Under the pieces are notes generated by a model that did no database searches, was not told where the DNA came from, and saw only the letters and a list, made by a program, of their open reading frames with translations. This document shows, piece after piece, positions 43,179 to 51,443 of a stretch of 64,000 bases of DNA. Position 1 is the first letter of the stretch; each line of letters starts with the position of its first letter. The translations under genes and the position numbers were made by a program. This DNA comes from Fen-455 sp050015475 (GTDB lineage: Bacteria; Actinomycetota; Acidimicrobiia; Acidimicrobiales; Bog-793), in contig JBEKBI010000011.1 in the NCBI GenBank assembly GCA_050015475.1, forward strand, positions 1 to 64,000. The letters run 5' to 3'.

Positions 43179-44434
43179 CAGGTCCTTTCGTCTTCGATTG
43201 GGGCTCGGAGCCAAGCGACGGGCTGGCCACGGGTGATGCGCTCGCCGGGAATGGCGAGGAGCCCCTCGAGGGTGCCGGCAAAGGCGGAGCGCACCTCGGT
43301 CACCCCGACGGTACCGAGCAAGTCGCCCACCTCGACGCGGACCGGGTCTGCGTGTGGTTCCGTGGCCCCCGGCAGGTAGGCGCGTAGTCCCTCGGCCGGC
43401 TCGAACAGCCCGACGGCAGATGACACCACGAGACGCTCGGTTATGTGGAAGCGCTCGCCCGCGGGCGCCGCCCCGACCGTGCCTCCGGCGAGTATCTCAA
43501 CGAGGTGGGCAAGGTCCTCGGGCGTCGATACCGACACTCCGATGGTGTCGGTGGTCGGAGCCACGCGCCGCAACAAGCCTGTCAGTACGCTGCCAGGTCC
43601 CAGCTCGACGAAGGTCTGCATTCCTTCTCCGAGAAGAGTGTCGAGCGACTGGTGCCAGCGGACCGGGCTGCACAGTTGGGACGAGAGCAGCTGCGGCCAC
43701 TCCTTCGGATCGCCGTGGAGGTGGGCGTCCACGTTCGCCACGACCACCGGATCGAGCGCGTGGAAGGTTGTTGCCTTGAGCGCCTTGCGGAGTCGGTCCC
43801 GCGCGCTTGCCATGAGGGGGGTGTGAAAAGCGCCTCCGACCTGGATTGGGAGAACGCGCTTGGCTCCGAGTTCTTTAGCGATGGCGCTCAGCTCGCCGAG
43901 GGCCTCGGAAGTACCGGCGACGATGACATTCCCGGGGGCGTTGAAGTTCGCTATCCAGGCATCTCCGTCGACGCGGCGGCAAGCGGTCTCGACGTCCTCG
44001 TCGTCCAGACCGAGAACCGCGACCATCGTCCCGGGAGAGGCTTCGGCCGCGTCTTGCATGGCCAAGCCCCGCTCCGAGACGAGGCGGATGCCGTCCTCGA
44101 AACCGAGCGAACCGGCGGCGACGAGGGCAGAGTACTCGCCGAGGCTGTGCCCGGCGCAGGCGGATGGCTCGACGCCGACTCTCTCGGCGGCATCCAGCAC
44201 GACCAGGCTCAAGACGAACGTGGCCATTTGGGCGTTGTCCGTCCTCGTCAAGGTCTCCTGGTCTGCCTCCAACAGGAGGTGGGCGATGTCACGCCCCGCG
44301 ACTTCGGAAGCGAGCGCGACGAGCTCGAACGAGGGGTGGTCAACCCAGGCGGCTCCCATGCCAGGTCGCTGTGATCCTTGGCCTGGGAATGTGAACGCCA
44401 GCAACCCTTGCCTTTCCCTTTCCGGGACGGGCAC
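43178..44434 (-). CDS. fabD: malonyl-CoA:ACP transacylase with C-terminal biotinyl/lipoyl-like domain
   Basis: Loads malonyl groups onto ACP. Residues 10-313 are a complete FabD: FTFPGQGSQRPGMG, nucleophile S97 in AGHSLGEYSAL, H204 in GGAFHTPLM, and the ELGPGSVLTGLL end. Normal FabD stops near 310 residues; this one has 418. Residues about 366-410 (VEVGDLLGTVGVTEVRS, AGTLEGLLAIPGERITRGQPVAWLR) resemble the barrel of biotinyl/lipoyl carrier domains, but the modifiable Lys of the usual AMKM turn is missing. The linker 320-360 is variable. First gene of the fab operon; GTG start. Confidence 0.93.
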   Translation of the reverse strand: MPVPERERQGLLAFTFPGQGSQRPGMGAAWVDHPSFELVALASEVAGRDIAHLLLEADQETLTRTDNAQMATFVLSLVVLDAAERVGVEPSACAGHSLGEYSALVAAGSLGFEDGIRLVSERGLAMQDAAEASPGTMVAVLGLDDEDVETACRRVDGDAWIANFNAPGNVIVAGTSEALGELSAIAKELGAKRVLPIQVGGAFHTPLMASARDRLRKALKATTFHALDPVVVANVDAHLHGDPKEWPQLLSSQLCSPVRWHQSLDTLLGEGMQTFVELGPGSVLTGLLRRVAPTTDTIGVSVSTPEDLAHLVEILAGGTVGAAPAGERFHITERLVVSSAVGLFEPAEGLRAYLPGATEPHADPVRVEVGDLLGTVGVTEVRSAFAGTLEGLLAIPGERITRGQPVAWLRAPIEDERT

Positions 44435-44495
44435 CGTGCCCGGATGTGCCCCCCGTGAGTAAGACCTCGTGAGACCTCAATCGGTTACAAGTCCA

Positions 44496-45302
44496 TCACG
44501 CGATTGCAAGTGTGGCGCGCAGCGGCCGGTGATCGGAGTTGCCCAGGGCGGGGGAGTCGCCCGAGACGACCTGCACCGCCCTGGTGACGAAGATGTGATC
44601 GATCTGGCTATGGGCTCGCCAGCTGGGATAGGTCCGTGCCCGCACGGCCCGCCGCCAACCGGGGAAGGCGAGCGAAAGAGGAGGCCCCCAGAAGTTCATG
44701 TCACCGAGGAGGACCCCGGGTTCGCTTGGGTGGGGGAGCGACTGGCGGAGCCGGGCCACGAGGATGGGAGACCCGTGTACGAAGTGGGCAAGATGCGTTC
44801 CGGCGACAGTGACGACCGAGGCGCCGACGGTGACCTCGGCCACGATGACCGCCCTCGTCTTGCCGCGGTCCCTGCTCAGCTGGCCGAGCTCGACGGCCTC
44901 CACTCGCCGGACCGGCAGGCGCGACAGCAAGGCGATGCCCCATTCGCCTTTCTGGGTGTCACCCTCAGCGCCGATGGTGGGCAACCGCCCTAGCTCTTCG
45001 GCGCCGGCGACGCGGAGCCTCCTCGTCTCGGCAGTGCCTCCACGCCGCGGGCCCCAGCCCACGCCAGGGGTTGTCGGTGGCCCAGTCAGCAACGCATCGG
45101 AGAGATGAGCTTGATGGGCCTCATAGCCGAGGGCCGCCGCCACCGACGCCGCAATGCCCTCTTCGCCCTCGGGTGTCCAGGCCTCTTCAAGGACCAGCAC
45201 GTCCGCATCGAGCTTTTCGCAGCTTGCGACAACGTCGAACGGCCTGCCCCATCCGTCTACGCCCGCGTGGATGTTGAAGGTAGCAACGACGAACTCCGCC
45301 AT
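44496..45302 (-). CDS. endonuclease/exonuclease/phosphatase-fold protein
   Basis: 268 residues. The EEP fold is shown by VATFNIHAGVDGWG (metal Asn), DVLVLEEAW (metal Glu), GTHLAHF, GVLLGDMNFWG (Asp and Asn) and IDHIFVTR with GNSDHRPLRATL (catalytic His). The family includes nucleases, sphingomyelinases and phosphatases; there is no signal peptide and the substrate is unknown. It is upstream of fabD on the same strand, 61 bases away. TAGCCT nine bases before the ATG is a weak promoter candidate. Confidence 0.9.
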   Translation of the reverse strand: MAEFVVATFNIHAGVDGWGRPFDVVASCEKLDADVLVLEEAWTPEGEEGIAASVAAALGYEAHQAHLSDALLTGPPTTPGVGWGPRRGGTAETRRLRVAGAEELGRLPTIGAEGDTQKGEWGIALLSRLPVRRVEAVELGQLSRDRGKTRAVIVAEVTVGASVVTVAGTHLAHFVHGSPILVARLRQSLPHPSEPGVLLGDMNFWGPPLSLAFPGWRRAVRARTYPSWRAHSQIDHIFVTRAVQVVSGDSPALGNSDHRPLRATLAIA

Positions 45303-45406
45303 TAGCGGGCGAGGCTACCGGGCGGGTGTTCGCGAGTGCGTTCGGCGTGAGGCCGCGATGCGCGTCGAGTCGGGCTGTCGTGGATCGAGCGTGGTCCCGA
45401 GCGCTC

Positions 45407-45856
45407 TCAGGTGCCCTGGAAAAGAGCTCGCAAATCGAGCGACGGGACGTGCTCATGGCTCGCCAGGGACACATAGGTCCTCGCGAGCGCGTCCTTGCCG
45501 ACGCCGAGGACGGTCGACAACAGGCCGAGTGACTCCACGAGCTCCTTGGCGGGCACTGCCTCGGCGACGTGCCTCCACATCGACTCCTCGAGGACGTTGA
45601 AAGCGGTCTGCACCTCTTCGATGCCGAACCCGCTCGCGAAGCGTTCGCGGCCGATGTGCTCGGCGTACTTGATGACCTGATCGAGCTTCCGGTCCCGGAT
45701 GGCCGCCACGACCGTGTCGAACAGACTCTCGAGCCGCACCCTCAGACCCTCGGCCCCGGAGGTTTCGTAATGGCCGGCGTGGGACCGGTTGAGCCCTTCG
45801 GTGACCTCGCCCAGGATCTCGGCCCTGGCTTCGCTCAGTACGGACAGGAGTTTCAT
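45407..45856 (-). CDS. helical protein, possible RsbRD-N-like sensor domain
   Basis: 149 residues, all helical: ARAEILGEVTEGLNRSHAGHYETSG, then LESLFDTVVAAIRDRKLDQVIKYAEHIGRERFASGFGIEEVQTAFNVLEESMWRHV. The pattern recalls the N-terminal sensor domain of RsbRD-type co-antagonists and related histidine-kinase sensor domains, but as a stand-alone protein. GAGG lies shortly before the ATG. No stressosome or kinase gene is nearby, so the role is open. Confidence 0.6.
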   Translation of the reverse strand: MKLLSVLSEARAEILGEVTEGLNRSHAGHYETSGAEGLRVRLESLFDTVVAAIRDRKLDQVIKYAEHIGRERFASGFGIEEVQTAFNVLEESMWRHVAEAVPAKELVESLGLLSTVLGVGKDALARTYVSLASHEHVPSLDLRALFQGT

Positions 45857-46036
45857 GGCCTCATTCCAATCCTCGGCTCACGCGCCCTCGTCCCTGTTGC
45901 TGTGTGACGACGGTCCAATGATTACCGGACCTGGGCTTGAGGGAAAGTCCCAATCGACTGCCGCCCGGCCGGGGCAGCCCGCGACCCAACGGGCGCTCAC
46001 CGGCACGGCGGCGGTGCGCGCCGCCCGGCTGGTCGG

Positions 46037-46042
46037 TAGGGT
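46037..46042 (+). promoter_or_regulatory. -10 box of the molbindin gene, probable leaderless promoter
   Basis: TAGGGT, 7 nt, then ATG 46050; no ribosome site. Confidence 0.45.
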
Positions 46043-46049
46043 CCCGATC

Positions 46050-46259
46050 ATGAGACTGAGTGCAAGGAACCAGCTGGACGGCGAAGTAGTGCGCGTGGAT
46101 CACGGGGCGGTGATGTCGACGGTCTTGGTGCGCCTCACCGGTGGCCAGGAAGTCGTGTCGGCCATCACCCGAGACTCGGCCGAGAGTCTCGGCTTGGCGA
46201 AGGGCGATGTAGTGAAGGTCGTGTTCAAGGCCACCGAGGTAATGATCGGGAAGGACTGA
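46050..46259 (+). CDS. molbindin-like TOBE/Mop-domain protein
   Basis: 69 residues, one Mop/TOBE domain: LSARNQLDGEVVRVDHGAVMS, VLVRLTGGQEVVSAITRDSAESLGLAKGDVV and VFKATEVMIG. Such proteins bind molybdate or tungstate oxyanions in oligomers and act in storage or homeostasis. The start ATG 46050 follows a TAGGGT box at leaderless distance; the open frame further upstream is not credible. The MogA-like gene at 22374 is the only other molybdenum-related gene here. Confidence 0.9.
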   Translation: MRLSARNQLDGEVVRVDHGAVMSTVLVRLTGGQEVVSAITRDSAESLGLAKGDVVKVVFKATEVMIGKD

Positions 46260-46340
46260 AACGGCCGTGAGAGCGCGGGCACGCTCAGCAACCTCAGGCG
46301 GTGCCTCCCCGTCCGTGCGAGGGACAGTCCCGGTGTCGCT

Positions 46341-46988
46341 TCAGTGCTTGGGGAGCCTTGCCACGGCTTTGCGCATCTCGGACTTGACGAGCTGGATACT
46401 GGGCGAGCCGATATCGCCGCAGAACCCGACGACCACCTGGTTAGCCCTGTAGGCGACCACCAAATCGAAGCCCACGCCGAATCCCTCGACGCTTCCGGAC
46501 GCCTGAAAGGCGGCGGAGTTGGTCCCGAGCCGCGGGAACCTGAGGTGGCTGACCCGAAAGGTGAACCCGTTCTCACTGAAGGATTTGCAGTGGTTGAGTC
46601 TCGTGACGTCCCTCGCGAACAAGTGGGAGGTGGCGGTCTTATAGCCCATGATGAACTCGTAGAAGATCGGCGTCATGCCGTTGTTGAAACCGGCCTTCGC
46701 TGTACCAGTCGTCGAGGCCTTGAGATGGCCAGAGATTCCGCAGAAGGCCTCCCGGGCGTAGCTCACCTCCACGTTCGTCGCTGACCATCCGGACGGGAAC
46801 TGCTTAACGGTGAGAAGCTCCTTGGCGAGCTGAGCCGAGGTCGGGCCCCGGGGAGCCGGCTTCGCGACAGTGAGGGGGACGCTTGTGTAGATCCTCGGCG
46901 TGGCCGTGGTCGTTGCTGCCTCAGCGGCGGAGATCCCGCACGTCGTAAGGGCAGTCGCTGCCAGCGCGAGGGCGATGATGCGCTTCAC
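46341..46988 (-). CDS. secreted protein of unknown function
   Basis: 215 residues with an N-terminal signal peptide (KRIIALALAATALTTCGISAAEA, cleavage likely after AEA). The mature part has LLTVKQFPSGWSATNV, FCGISGHL, FYEFIMGYKTATSHLFARDV and VVAYRANQVVVGFCGDIG, with conserved-looking Cys residues; this looks like the exported sensor/lipoprotein-like proteins of mycobacteria in general form, but I cannot assign a family. GTG 46988 has AGGAGG 5 bases upstream, which sets the start. Confidence 0.75.
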   Translation of the reverse strand: MKRIIALALAATALTTCGISAAEAATTTATPRIYTSVPLTVAKPAPRGPTSAQLAKELLTVKQFPSGWSATNVEVSYAREAFCGISGHLKASTTGTAKAGFNNGMTPIFYEFIMGYKTATSHLFARDVTRLNHCKSFSENGFTFRVSHLRFPRLGTNSAAFQASGSVEGFGVGFDLVVAYRANQVVVGFCGDIGSPSIQLVKSEMRKAVARLPKH

Positions 46989-47203
46989 TCCGACCTCCTC
47001 AGTCTCGGCGGCTTGCACTGAAGTCTTTCGGCACTTTCCGAGTGCCGACTGAGCGCGTCCATCGAACCAGGGCAAGTCTGCACCTGTCTGCGAGGCCGCG
47101 GCTGTCGCTGGTGCCCGACAGCGTCGAGGAGCGCTCCGGACAGCCAGGTCGCGTGGAAATGACTCCGCACGTGCTTCCAGCAACTCGCTGAGCAGGGGGA
47201 ACT

Positions 47204-47289
47204 TGGTGCCCGGAGCGGGACTTGAACCCGCACGTCCTTGCGGACAACGGCTTTTGAGGCCGCCGCGTCTGCCATTCCGCCATCCGGGC
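47204..47289 (-). tRNA. tRNA-Leu (anticodon CAA)
   Basis: Minus strand: acceptor GCCCGGA/TCCGGGC, anticodon loop CTCAAAA (anticodon CAA), long variable arm (TTGTCCGCAAGGAC region) as in class II tRNAs, T stem CGGG region around TTCAAGT, discriminator A and an encoded CCA at 47204-47206. It lies 5' of the ECF transporter gene on the opposite strand. Confidence 0.96.
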
Positions 47290-47355
47290 CGGCAGGGCGA
47301 GCGTAGCTGGCCGGAGGCGTGCCGAGCGCCCGTCGAACCTGCAAATCTGAACGTG

Positions 47356-49512
47356 ATGGGAGACGGCGCGCCGAGCCACTCGATCAAGACCGCTGAGGCG
47401 CCTCCACGCGGCCTCAAAGGAGCGCTTCGACCGGCGGAGCTGGCGGAGGCGGTGGTCTTCGCCGATCTCGGGCTTGTCCTCGAGGTGCTTGGTTGGTACG
47501 TGCCGGTCCTGGGCACCGTCTTCCAGGCCCTGGCGGTCGTCCCTTTCGCGGCGCTCGCTGGGCGGAGGCGGGCGAGGGCATCGGTGGTGGCGATCCTTGC
47601 CGCGGGAGCGGTCGCCTTCCTCGTCGGGGGTGTGGGGATCGTCGTGGAGACCGCCGTCGCAGGCGCGCTCGGGATGGCCATCGGCACCGCCTACCGGAGG
47701 CGCTGGACCCCGGCTACAGCAGTTCTTGTCGCGACAGCCACCGCCGGGGTCCCGATCGCGGGCATCTCGGTGGCGGCGGCGGGAGTGTCACCCGGGCTCC
47801 GTCGCCTCGGCTTCGCCCAGCTCGAGATCATCTGGCGGGACCTGAGGGCCTTGCTCAAGCTGGTCGGCCTCAAGTCGCTCGTGTCGTGGGGGAACACGGC
47901 TCTCGCCTGGGTCATCGACCACTGGTGGATGACGGTGCCGGTCTTCGAGCTCGTTACAGTCGTGCTCGCAGCAGCACTTTGCGCGCACTACCTCTGGCCG
48001 CTGCTGGCGAGGATCGAACGTGACTCCCCAGTCCCGGTGGTCACCTCTCCCGGCCCCGGCACCCGATCGGCCGTCGTCCCACCCTTTCCGGCGGGCCTAG
48101 CTGATCCCGGCTGGTCGCCGGTTCCCGTAGAGCTCGACCGAGTGTCGTTCCAGTACCCCGGTAGCGCCACGTGGGCGGTCGAGGAAGTCTCGATGCGCAT
48201 CGGACCGGGGACCTTGCTCGCTGTCGTTGGCCCCAACGGCTCGGGGAAGTCGACGCTCGTGCGGCTCATAGCCGGGCGCCTGTCGCCGACGCGCGGCGAG
48301 GTGAGGCGGGCGGGCGATCCCGGGCTTGGCTTGCCGGGGGGCACGTCCATGGTCTTCCAGCGGCCCGAGAGCCAGGTTCTCGGGGTCCGCGCCCGAGACG
48401 ACGTGGCCTGGGGCCTGCCGGCAAGACCGGTGGTCGATGTGAAGGGGCTGCTAGCGCGGGTGGGGCTAGCCGGTTTCGCAGAGCGTGAGACAGCTGGCCT
48501 GTCCGGGGGAGAGCTGCAGCGTCTCGCGATCGCTGCCTGTCTCGCCCGTCGTCCGCGTCTTCTCATTTCCGACGAGGCGACGGCGATGATCGACCAGCCG
48601 GGGAGAGTGGCAGTCGTCACGCTCCTCGAGTCGCTTGCGGCCGCGGGGATCACGATCGTTCATGTGACGCACCGCGAGAGCGAGGCAGCTCATGCGGACG
48701 CGGCTATCAAGCTGCTCGACGGACGGTTGGCAGCGCCGAATCTGAAGCCCGCTGATGAAGAGGAGGGATCGCAAGCCGAGGCGCTCACGGATAAAGGCAA
48801 CGATTTTGTGACATCCACCTTGAGATCGCTGTCGTACTGGGAGCGACCCGCCGAGAGGCTGCTGCTCCGGGTGAGAGAGCTCGGCTACGTCTACGCGAAG
48901 GGCACTCCGTGGGCACGCCGCGCCCTCGAGACCGTCGACCTCGACCTGCGCCGCGGCGAGGGCATCGTGATCACTGGGGGGAACGGGTCGGGCAAGTCGA
49001 CGCTCGCCTGGGTGCTGGCGGGTCTGCTGGCGCCGAGTGAGGGCGAGGTGCTGCTCGACGGTGAGCCGGTCATCGCCGGCACGGGTGCTGTCGGGATCTC
49101 CTTCCAGCACGCCCGCCTCCAGCTGATCCGCCCGACGGTGATGGCGGACGTCGCCTACGGGGCGGACGAGGAGCGGGCCGCCGCCGCGCTTCGGTCCGTG
49201 GCGCTCGAGCCTGAGGAGATCGGCCCAAGGCGGGTGGACGAGCTGTCCGGGGGAGAACAGCGCTGCGTCGCCCTCGCGGGCTTGTTGGCTTGCGATCCCG
49301 TGCTTCTCGTGCTGGATGAGCCCTACGCGGGGTTGGACGACGAAGCGAGAGCAGCGTTGGCGGCAATCCTGGCCCGGCTTCGTCACGAGAGGGAAGTGGC
49401 CACCGTCGTCGTCTCCCACGACCTGGACAACACCGAGCTTCTCGGCGACCGGCTCATAGCTCTCGAGGCGGGCCGGATAGTCGGTGAACGTGCGCTACGG
49501 GGCGGAACATGA
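47356..49512 (+). CDS. ECF-type transporter: membrane domain fused to two ABC ATPases
   Basis: 718 residues. Residues about 25-225 are hydrophobic with 5-6 membrane helices (VLGTVFQALAVVPFAALAG, VVAILAAGAVAFLVGGVGIV, and others) resembling a DUF2232/ECF substrate-binding (S) component. Two ATPase domains follow: first Walker A VVGPNGSGKSTL with signature LSGGELQRLAIA, second Walker A ITGGNGSGKSTL with LSGGEQRCVALA and LVLDEPYAG. In the first domain Walker B is LLISDEATAM. With the EcfT gene overlapping its stop this gives a complete energy-coupling-factor importer; the substrate (a vitamin or ion) is not evident. ATG 47356 chosen; GTG 47353 possible. Confidence 0.88.
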   Translation: MGDGAPSHSIKTAEAPPRGLKGALRPAELAEAVVFADLGLVLEVLGWYVPVLGTVFQALAVVPFAALAGRRRARASVVAILAAGAVAFLVGGVGIVVETAVAGALGMAIGTAYRRRWTPATAVLVATATAGVPIAGISVAAAGVSPGLRRLGFAQLEIIWRDLRALLKLVGLKSLVSWGNTALAWVIDHWWMTVPVFELVTVVLAAALCAHYLWPLLARIERDSPVPVVTSPGPGTRSAVVPPFPAGLADPGWSPVPVELDRVSFQYPGSATWAVEEVSMRIGPGTLLAVVGPNGSGKSTLVRLIAGRLSPTRGEVRRAGDPGLGLPGGTSMVFQRPESQVLGVRARDDVAWGLPARPVVDVKGLLARVGLAGFAERETAGLSGGELQRLAIAACLARRPRLLISDEATAMIDQPGRVAVVTLLESLAAAGITIVHVTHRESEAAHADAAIKLLDGRLAAPNLKPADEEEGSQAEALTDKGNDFVTSTLRSLSYWERPAERLLLRVRELGYVYAKGTPWARRALETVDLDLRRGEGIVITGGNGSGKSTLAWVLAGLLAPSEGEVLLDGEPVIAGTGAVGISFQHARLQLIRPTVMADVAYGADEERAAAALRSVALEPEEIGPRRVDELSGGEQRCVALAGLLACDPVLLVLDEPYAGLDDEARAALAAILARLRHEREVATVVVSHDLDNTELLGDRLIALEAGRIVGERALRGGT

Positions 49513-50366
49513 CGGCGTACGGCCTCGATCGGCTTCGGCAGTCGCTCAAGGCGAGGAGCGAGAGCTCCCGCTGGCGGCAGCGGGAGCTACGCCTTGGCGA
49601 GATCCATATCGCGCGCTTCGTCGACGGCGCGAGCGCGCTCCACCGCATGTGGGCGGGAACCAAGCTGGTCGTGCTCACGGCGCTGTCGATCAGCGTGCTT
49701 CTGCGGCCGTCGTGGAAGTCGGTCGGCGTCATGGGTGTGCTCATGTTCACGGCTTTCCTGACGGCGCGCCTGCCGCGCGGGATCACTCCGAAGATCCCTT
49801 GGTGGCTGATAGCCGCTTTCGTTGCCGGCGCCGCACTGGCGCTCGTTTCCGGCGGGTCGCCCCGAATCCACGTCGGCGCTCTCAGGCTCGGCCTCGGAGG
49901 GCTCGGCAACTTCACGCGACTGTCGATGGTGGGATTTGAGGTGCTGGCGGGTGCCGCCTTGCTCGGGTGGACGACACCGCTCGCCGATCTGTCGCCGGCC
50001 CTCGGGAGGCTGCTCGGGCCGTTCCGCCGTGTCCATGTGCCTGTCGACGAAGTCGTTGGGGCGATCGCGCTGTCGATTCGGTGCCTGCCGTTGATGCTCG
50101 AGGAGGCGAGAGTGATCCGGGCCGCCCGTCGGGCTCGCCGGCCAGCTGGCCCTCGCAGCTACAGGGAGGTGAGCGACGAGGCGGTGGAAGTGGTCTTCGG
50201 TGCTCTCGCCAGCGCCATACGGCGCGCGGGCGAAATCGCCGAGGCGATCGAGGTGAGGGGCGGTGTGCCGACAATCGCAACGGAGACCCACAGCCTGGCG
50301 CTGATCGACGCGCTCGCGCTGTTCACAGGCGCGGCGGCGGTCGCTGCCATGGCCCTTCTCCGCTGA
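49509..50366 (+). CDS. ecfT: energy-coupling factor transporter transmembrane protein EcfT
   Basis: 285 residues, T component linking ATPases to the S component. Membrane helices at KLVVLTALSISVLL, GVMGVLMFTAFLTA, WLIAAFVAGAALALV and near the C-terminus; the coupling-helix segments with Ala-Arg-Gly-type motifs are visible as RVIRAARRARR and AEAIEVRGG. ATG 49509 overlaps the stop of the ATPase gene (ATGA), so the two are coupled. Confidence 0.92.
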   Translation: MTAYGLDRLRQSLKARSESSRWRQRELRLGEIHIARFVDGASALHRMWAGTKLVVLTALSISVLLRPSWKSVGVMGVLMFTAFLTARLPRGITPKIPWWLIAAFVAGAALALVSGGSPRIHVGALRLGLGGLGNFTRLSMVGFEVLAGAALLGWTTPLADLSPALGRLLGPFRRVHVPVDEVVGAIALSIRCLPLMLEEARVIRAARRARRPAGPRSYREVSDEAVEVVFGALASAIRRAGEIAEAIEVRGGVPTIATETHSLALIDALALFTGAAAVAAMALLR

Positions 50367-50457
50367 GGGCGCCTTCGGATCTTTCCGGTGCCGACAATCC
50401 ACCGAGCCCGTGGACGGGTCTTGGTGCCGCGACTCCTGACACGAACCAGCCCCGCCC

Positions 50458-50463
50458 TAAGCT
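50458..50463 (+). promoter_or_regulatory. -10 box of the coiled-coil gene, probable leaderless promoter
   Basis: TAAGCT, 6 nt, then GTG 50470; no ribosome site. Confidence 0.45.
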
Positions 50464-50469
50464 CGCTCT

Positions 50470-50754
50470 GTGAAGCGCGACGAGGTGGAGCGCCGCCTCC
50501 TCGAGGTCCATGCGCGTCTTCTGCGCGCCCGGCAAGAGCTCGCCGTGGCCGAGGAGCAGCTCGACGTGTTCCTGGAGACAGCGGATGAGGCGCGCATCCG
50601 TTCGCTCGTCGCCGAGACGCCTCTGGCGGACCGGGAATGGCAGGATGCCCAAAGGCACGCGGATGCCATGCTCCGCGGCAGGGACGCGGCCAGCGCCCGG
50701 GTGGCCGAGTTGGAACGCGCCCAGGACGAACTGCTAGGCAAGCTCGTAGTGTGA
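50470..50754 (+). CDS. small coiled-coil protein
   Basis: 94 residues, almost entirely charged helix with heptad-like spacing (VERRLLEVHARLLRARQELAVAEEQLDVFLE and RVAELERAQDELLGKLVV). No known domain. Its stop overlaps a possible GTG of the response regulator, so it is probably the first gene of that unit. It begins 6 nt after a TAAGCT box. Confidence 0.7.
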   Translation: MKRDEVERRLLEVHARLLRARQELAVAEEQLDVFLETADEARIRSLVAETPLADREWQDAQRHADAMLRGRDAASARVAELERAQDELLGKLVV

Positions 50755-50798
50755 ACGGCGGTTGGACGGTGGCAACAGGCGGCAAAGGAGCGGACCCT

Positions 50799-51404
50799 TT
50801 GACTAGGACCGTGGTGATCGCGGAAGACGAGGCCATCGTTCGCCTCGACCTGCGCGAGATACTCGAAGAGCAGGGTTTTGAGGTCGTCGGTGAGACAGGG
50901 CGCGGGGACGAGGCCGTCGAGCTTGCCAGGAAGCACCGCCCCGACCTTGTGATCCTCGACATCAAGATGCCGGGGATGGACGGATTGACGGCGGCCAAGG
51001 AGATAAACGTCGACCGGGCCTCGGCCGTGCTCATCCTCACGGCCTTCAGCCAGCACGAACTCGTCGCCCAGGCGCGCGACGCCGGGGCCATCGCATACCT
51101 CGTGAAGCCTTTCCAGCAAGACGAGCTCTTGCCGGCCATCGAAGTCGCCCTGGCCCGGTTTGCTGAGATGCAGGCGCTCGAGGCGGAGAACGCCGCCCTG
51201 GCGTACGACAAGCGCAATCTCGAGGAAGAGCTTGAAACACGCCGTTGGGTCGATCGCGCGAAAGGCAAGCTCATGGACGAGCAAGGGATGCGCGAAGGCG
51301 ATGCGTTCTCCTTCATCCAGCAAACGGCCATGAGGCAGAGGACGACCATGCGCGAGATAGCGGAGGAGATCATCGCGGGCGAGATCGTCCCCTCGCTGCC
51401 TTGA
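50799..51404 (+). CDS. pdtaR: PdtaR-like response regulator with ANTAR RNA-binding domain
   Basis: 201 residues. Receiver domain with acidic pocket VVIAEDEAIVR, phospho-acceptor D54 in LVILDIKMPGMDG, T81 and K103 in YLVKPF. After a coiled coil (about 125-145) the ANTAR domain follows (WVDRAKGKLMDEQGMREGDAFSFIQQTAMRQRTTMREIAEEI) that binds paired hairpins in target mRNAs to prevent termination. Position just before polA equals Rv1626 of M. tuberculosis. The partner kinase is not in the window. TTG 50799 has AAAGGAG eight bases upstream and is preferred to GTG 50751. Confidence 0.93.
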   Translation: MTRTVVIAEDEAIVRLDLREILEEQGFEVVGETGRGDEAVELARKHRPDLVILDIKMPGMDGLTAAKEINVDRASAVLILTAFSQHELVAQARDAGAIAYLVKPFQQDELLPAIEVALARFAEMQALEAENAALAYDKRNLEEELETRRWVDRAKGKLMDEQGMREGDAFSFIQQTAMRQRTTMREIAEEIIAGEIVPSLP

Positions 51405-51430
51405 CGCGCCGTTTCCAGGCGCGCCCGCTT

Positions 51431-51436
51431 TAGCAT
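51431..51436 (+). promoter_or_regulatory. polA -10 box, probable leaderless promoter
   Basis: TAGCAT, 7 nt, then GTG 51444; no ribosome site. The ATG at 51435 lies inside this box. Confidence 0.5.
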
Positions 51437-51443
51437 GCAGGTC

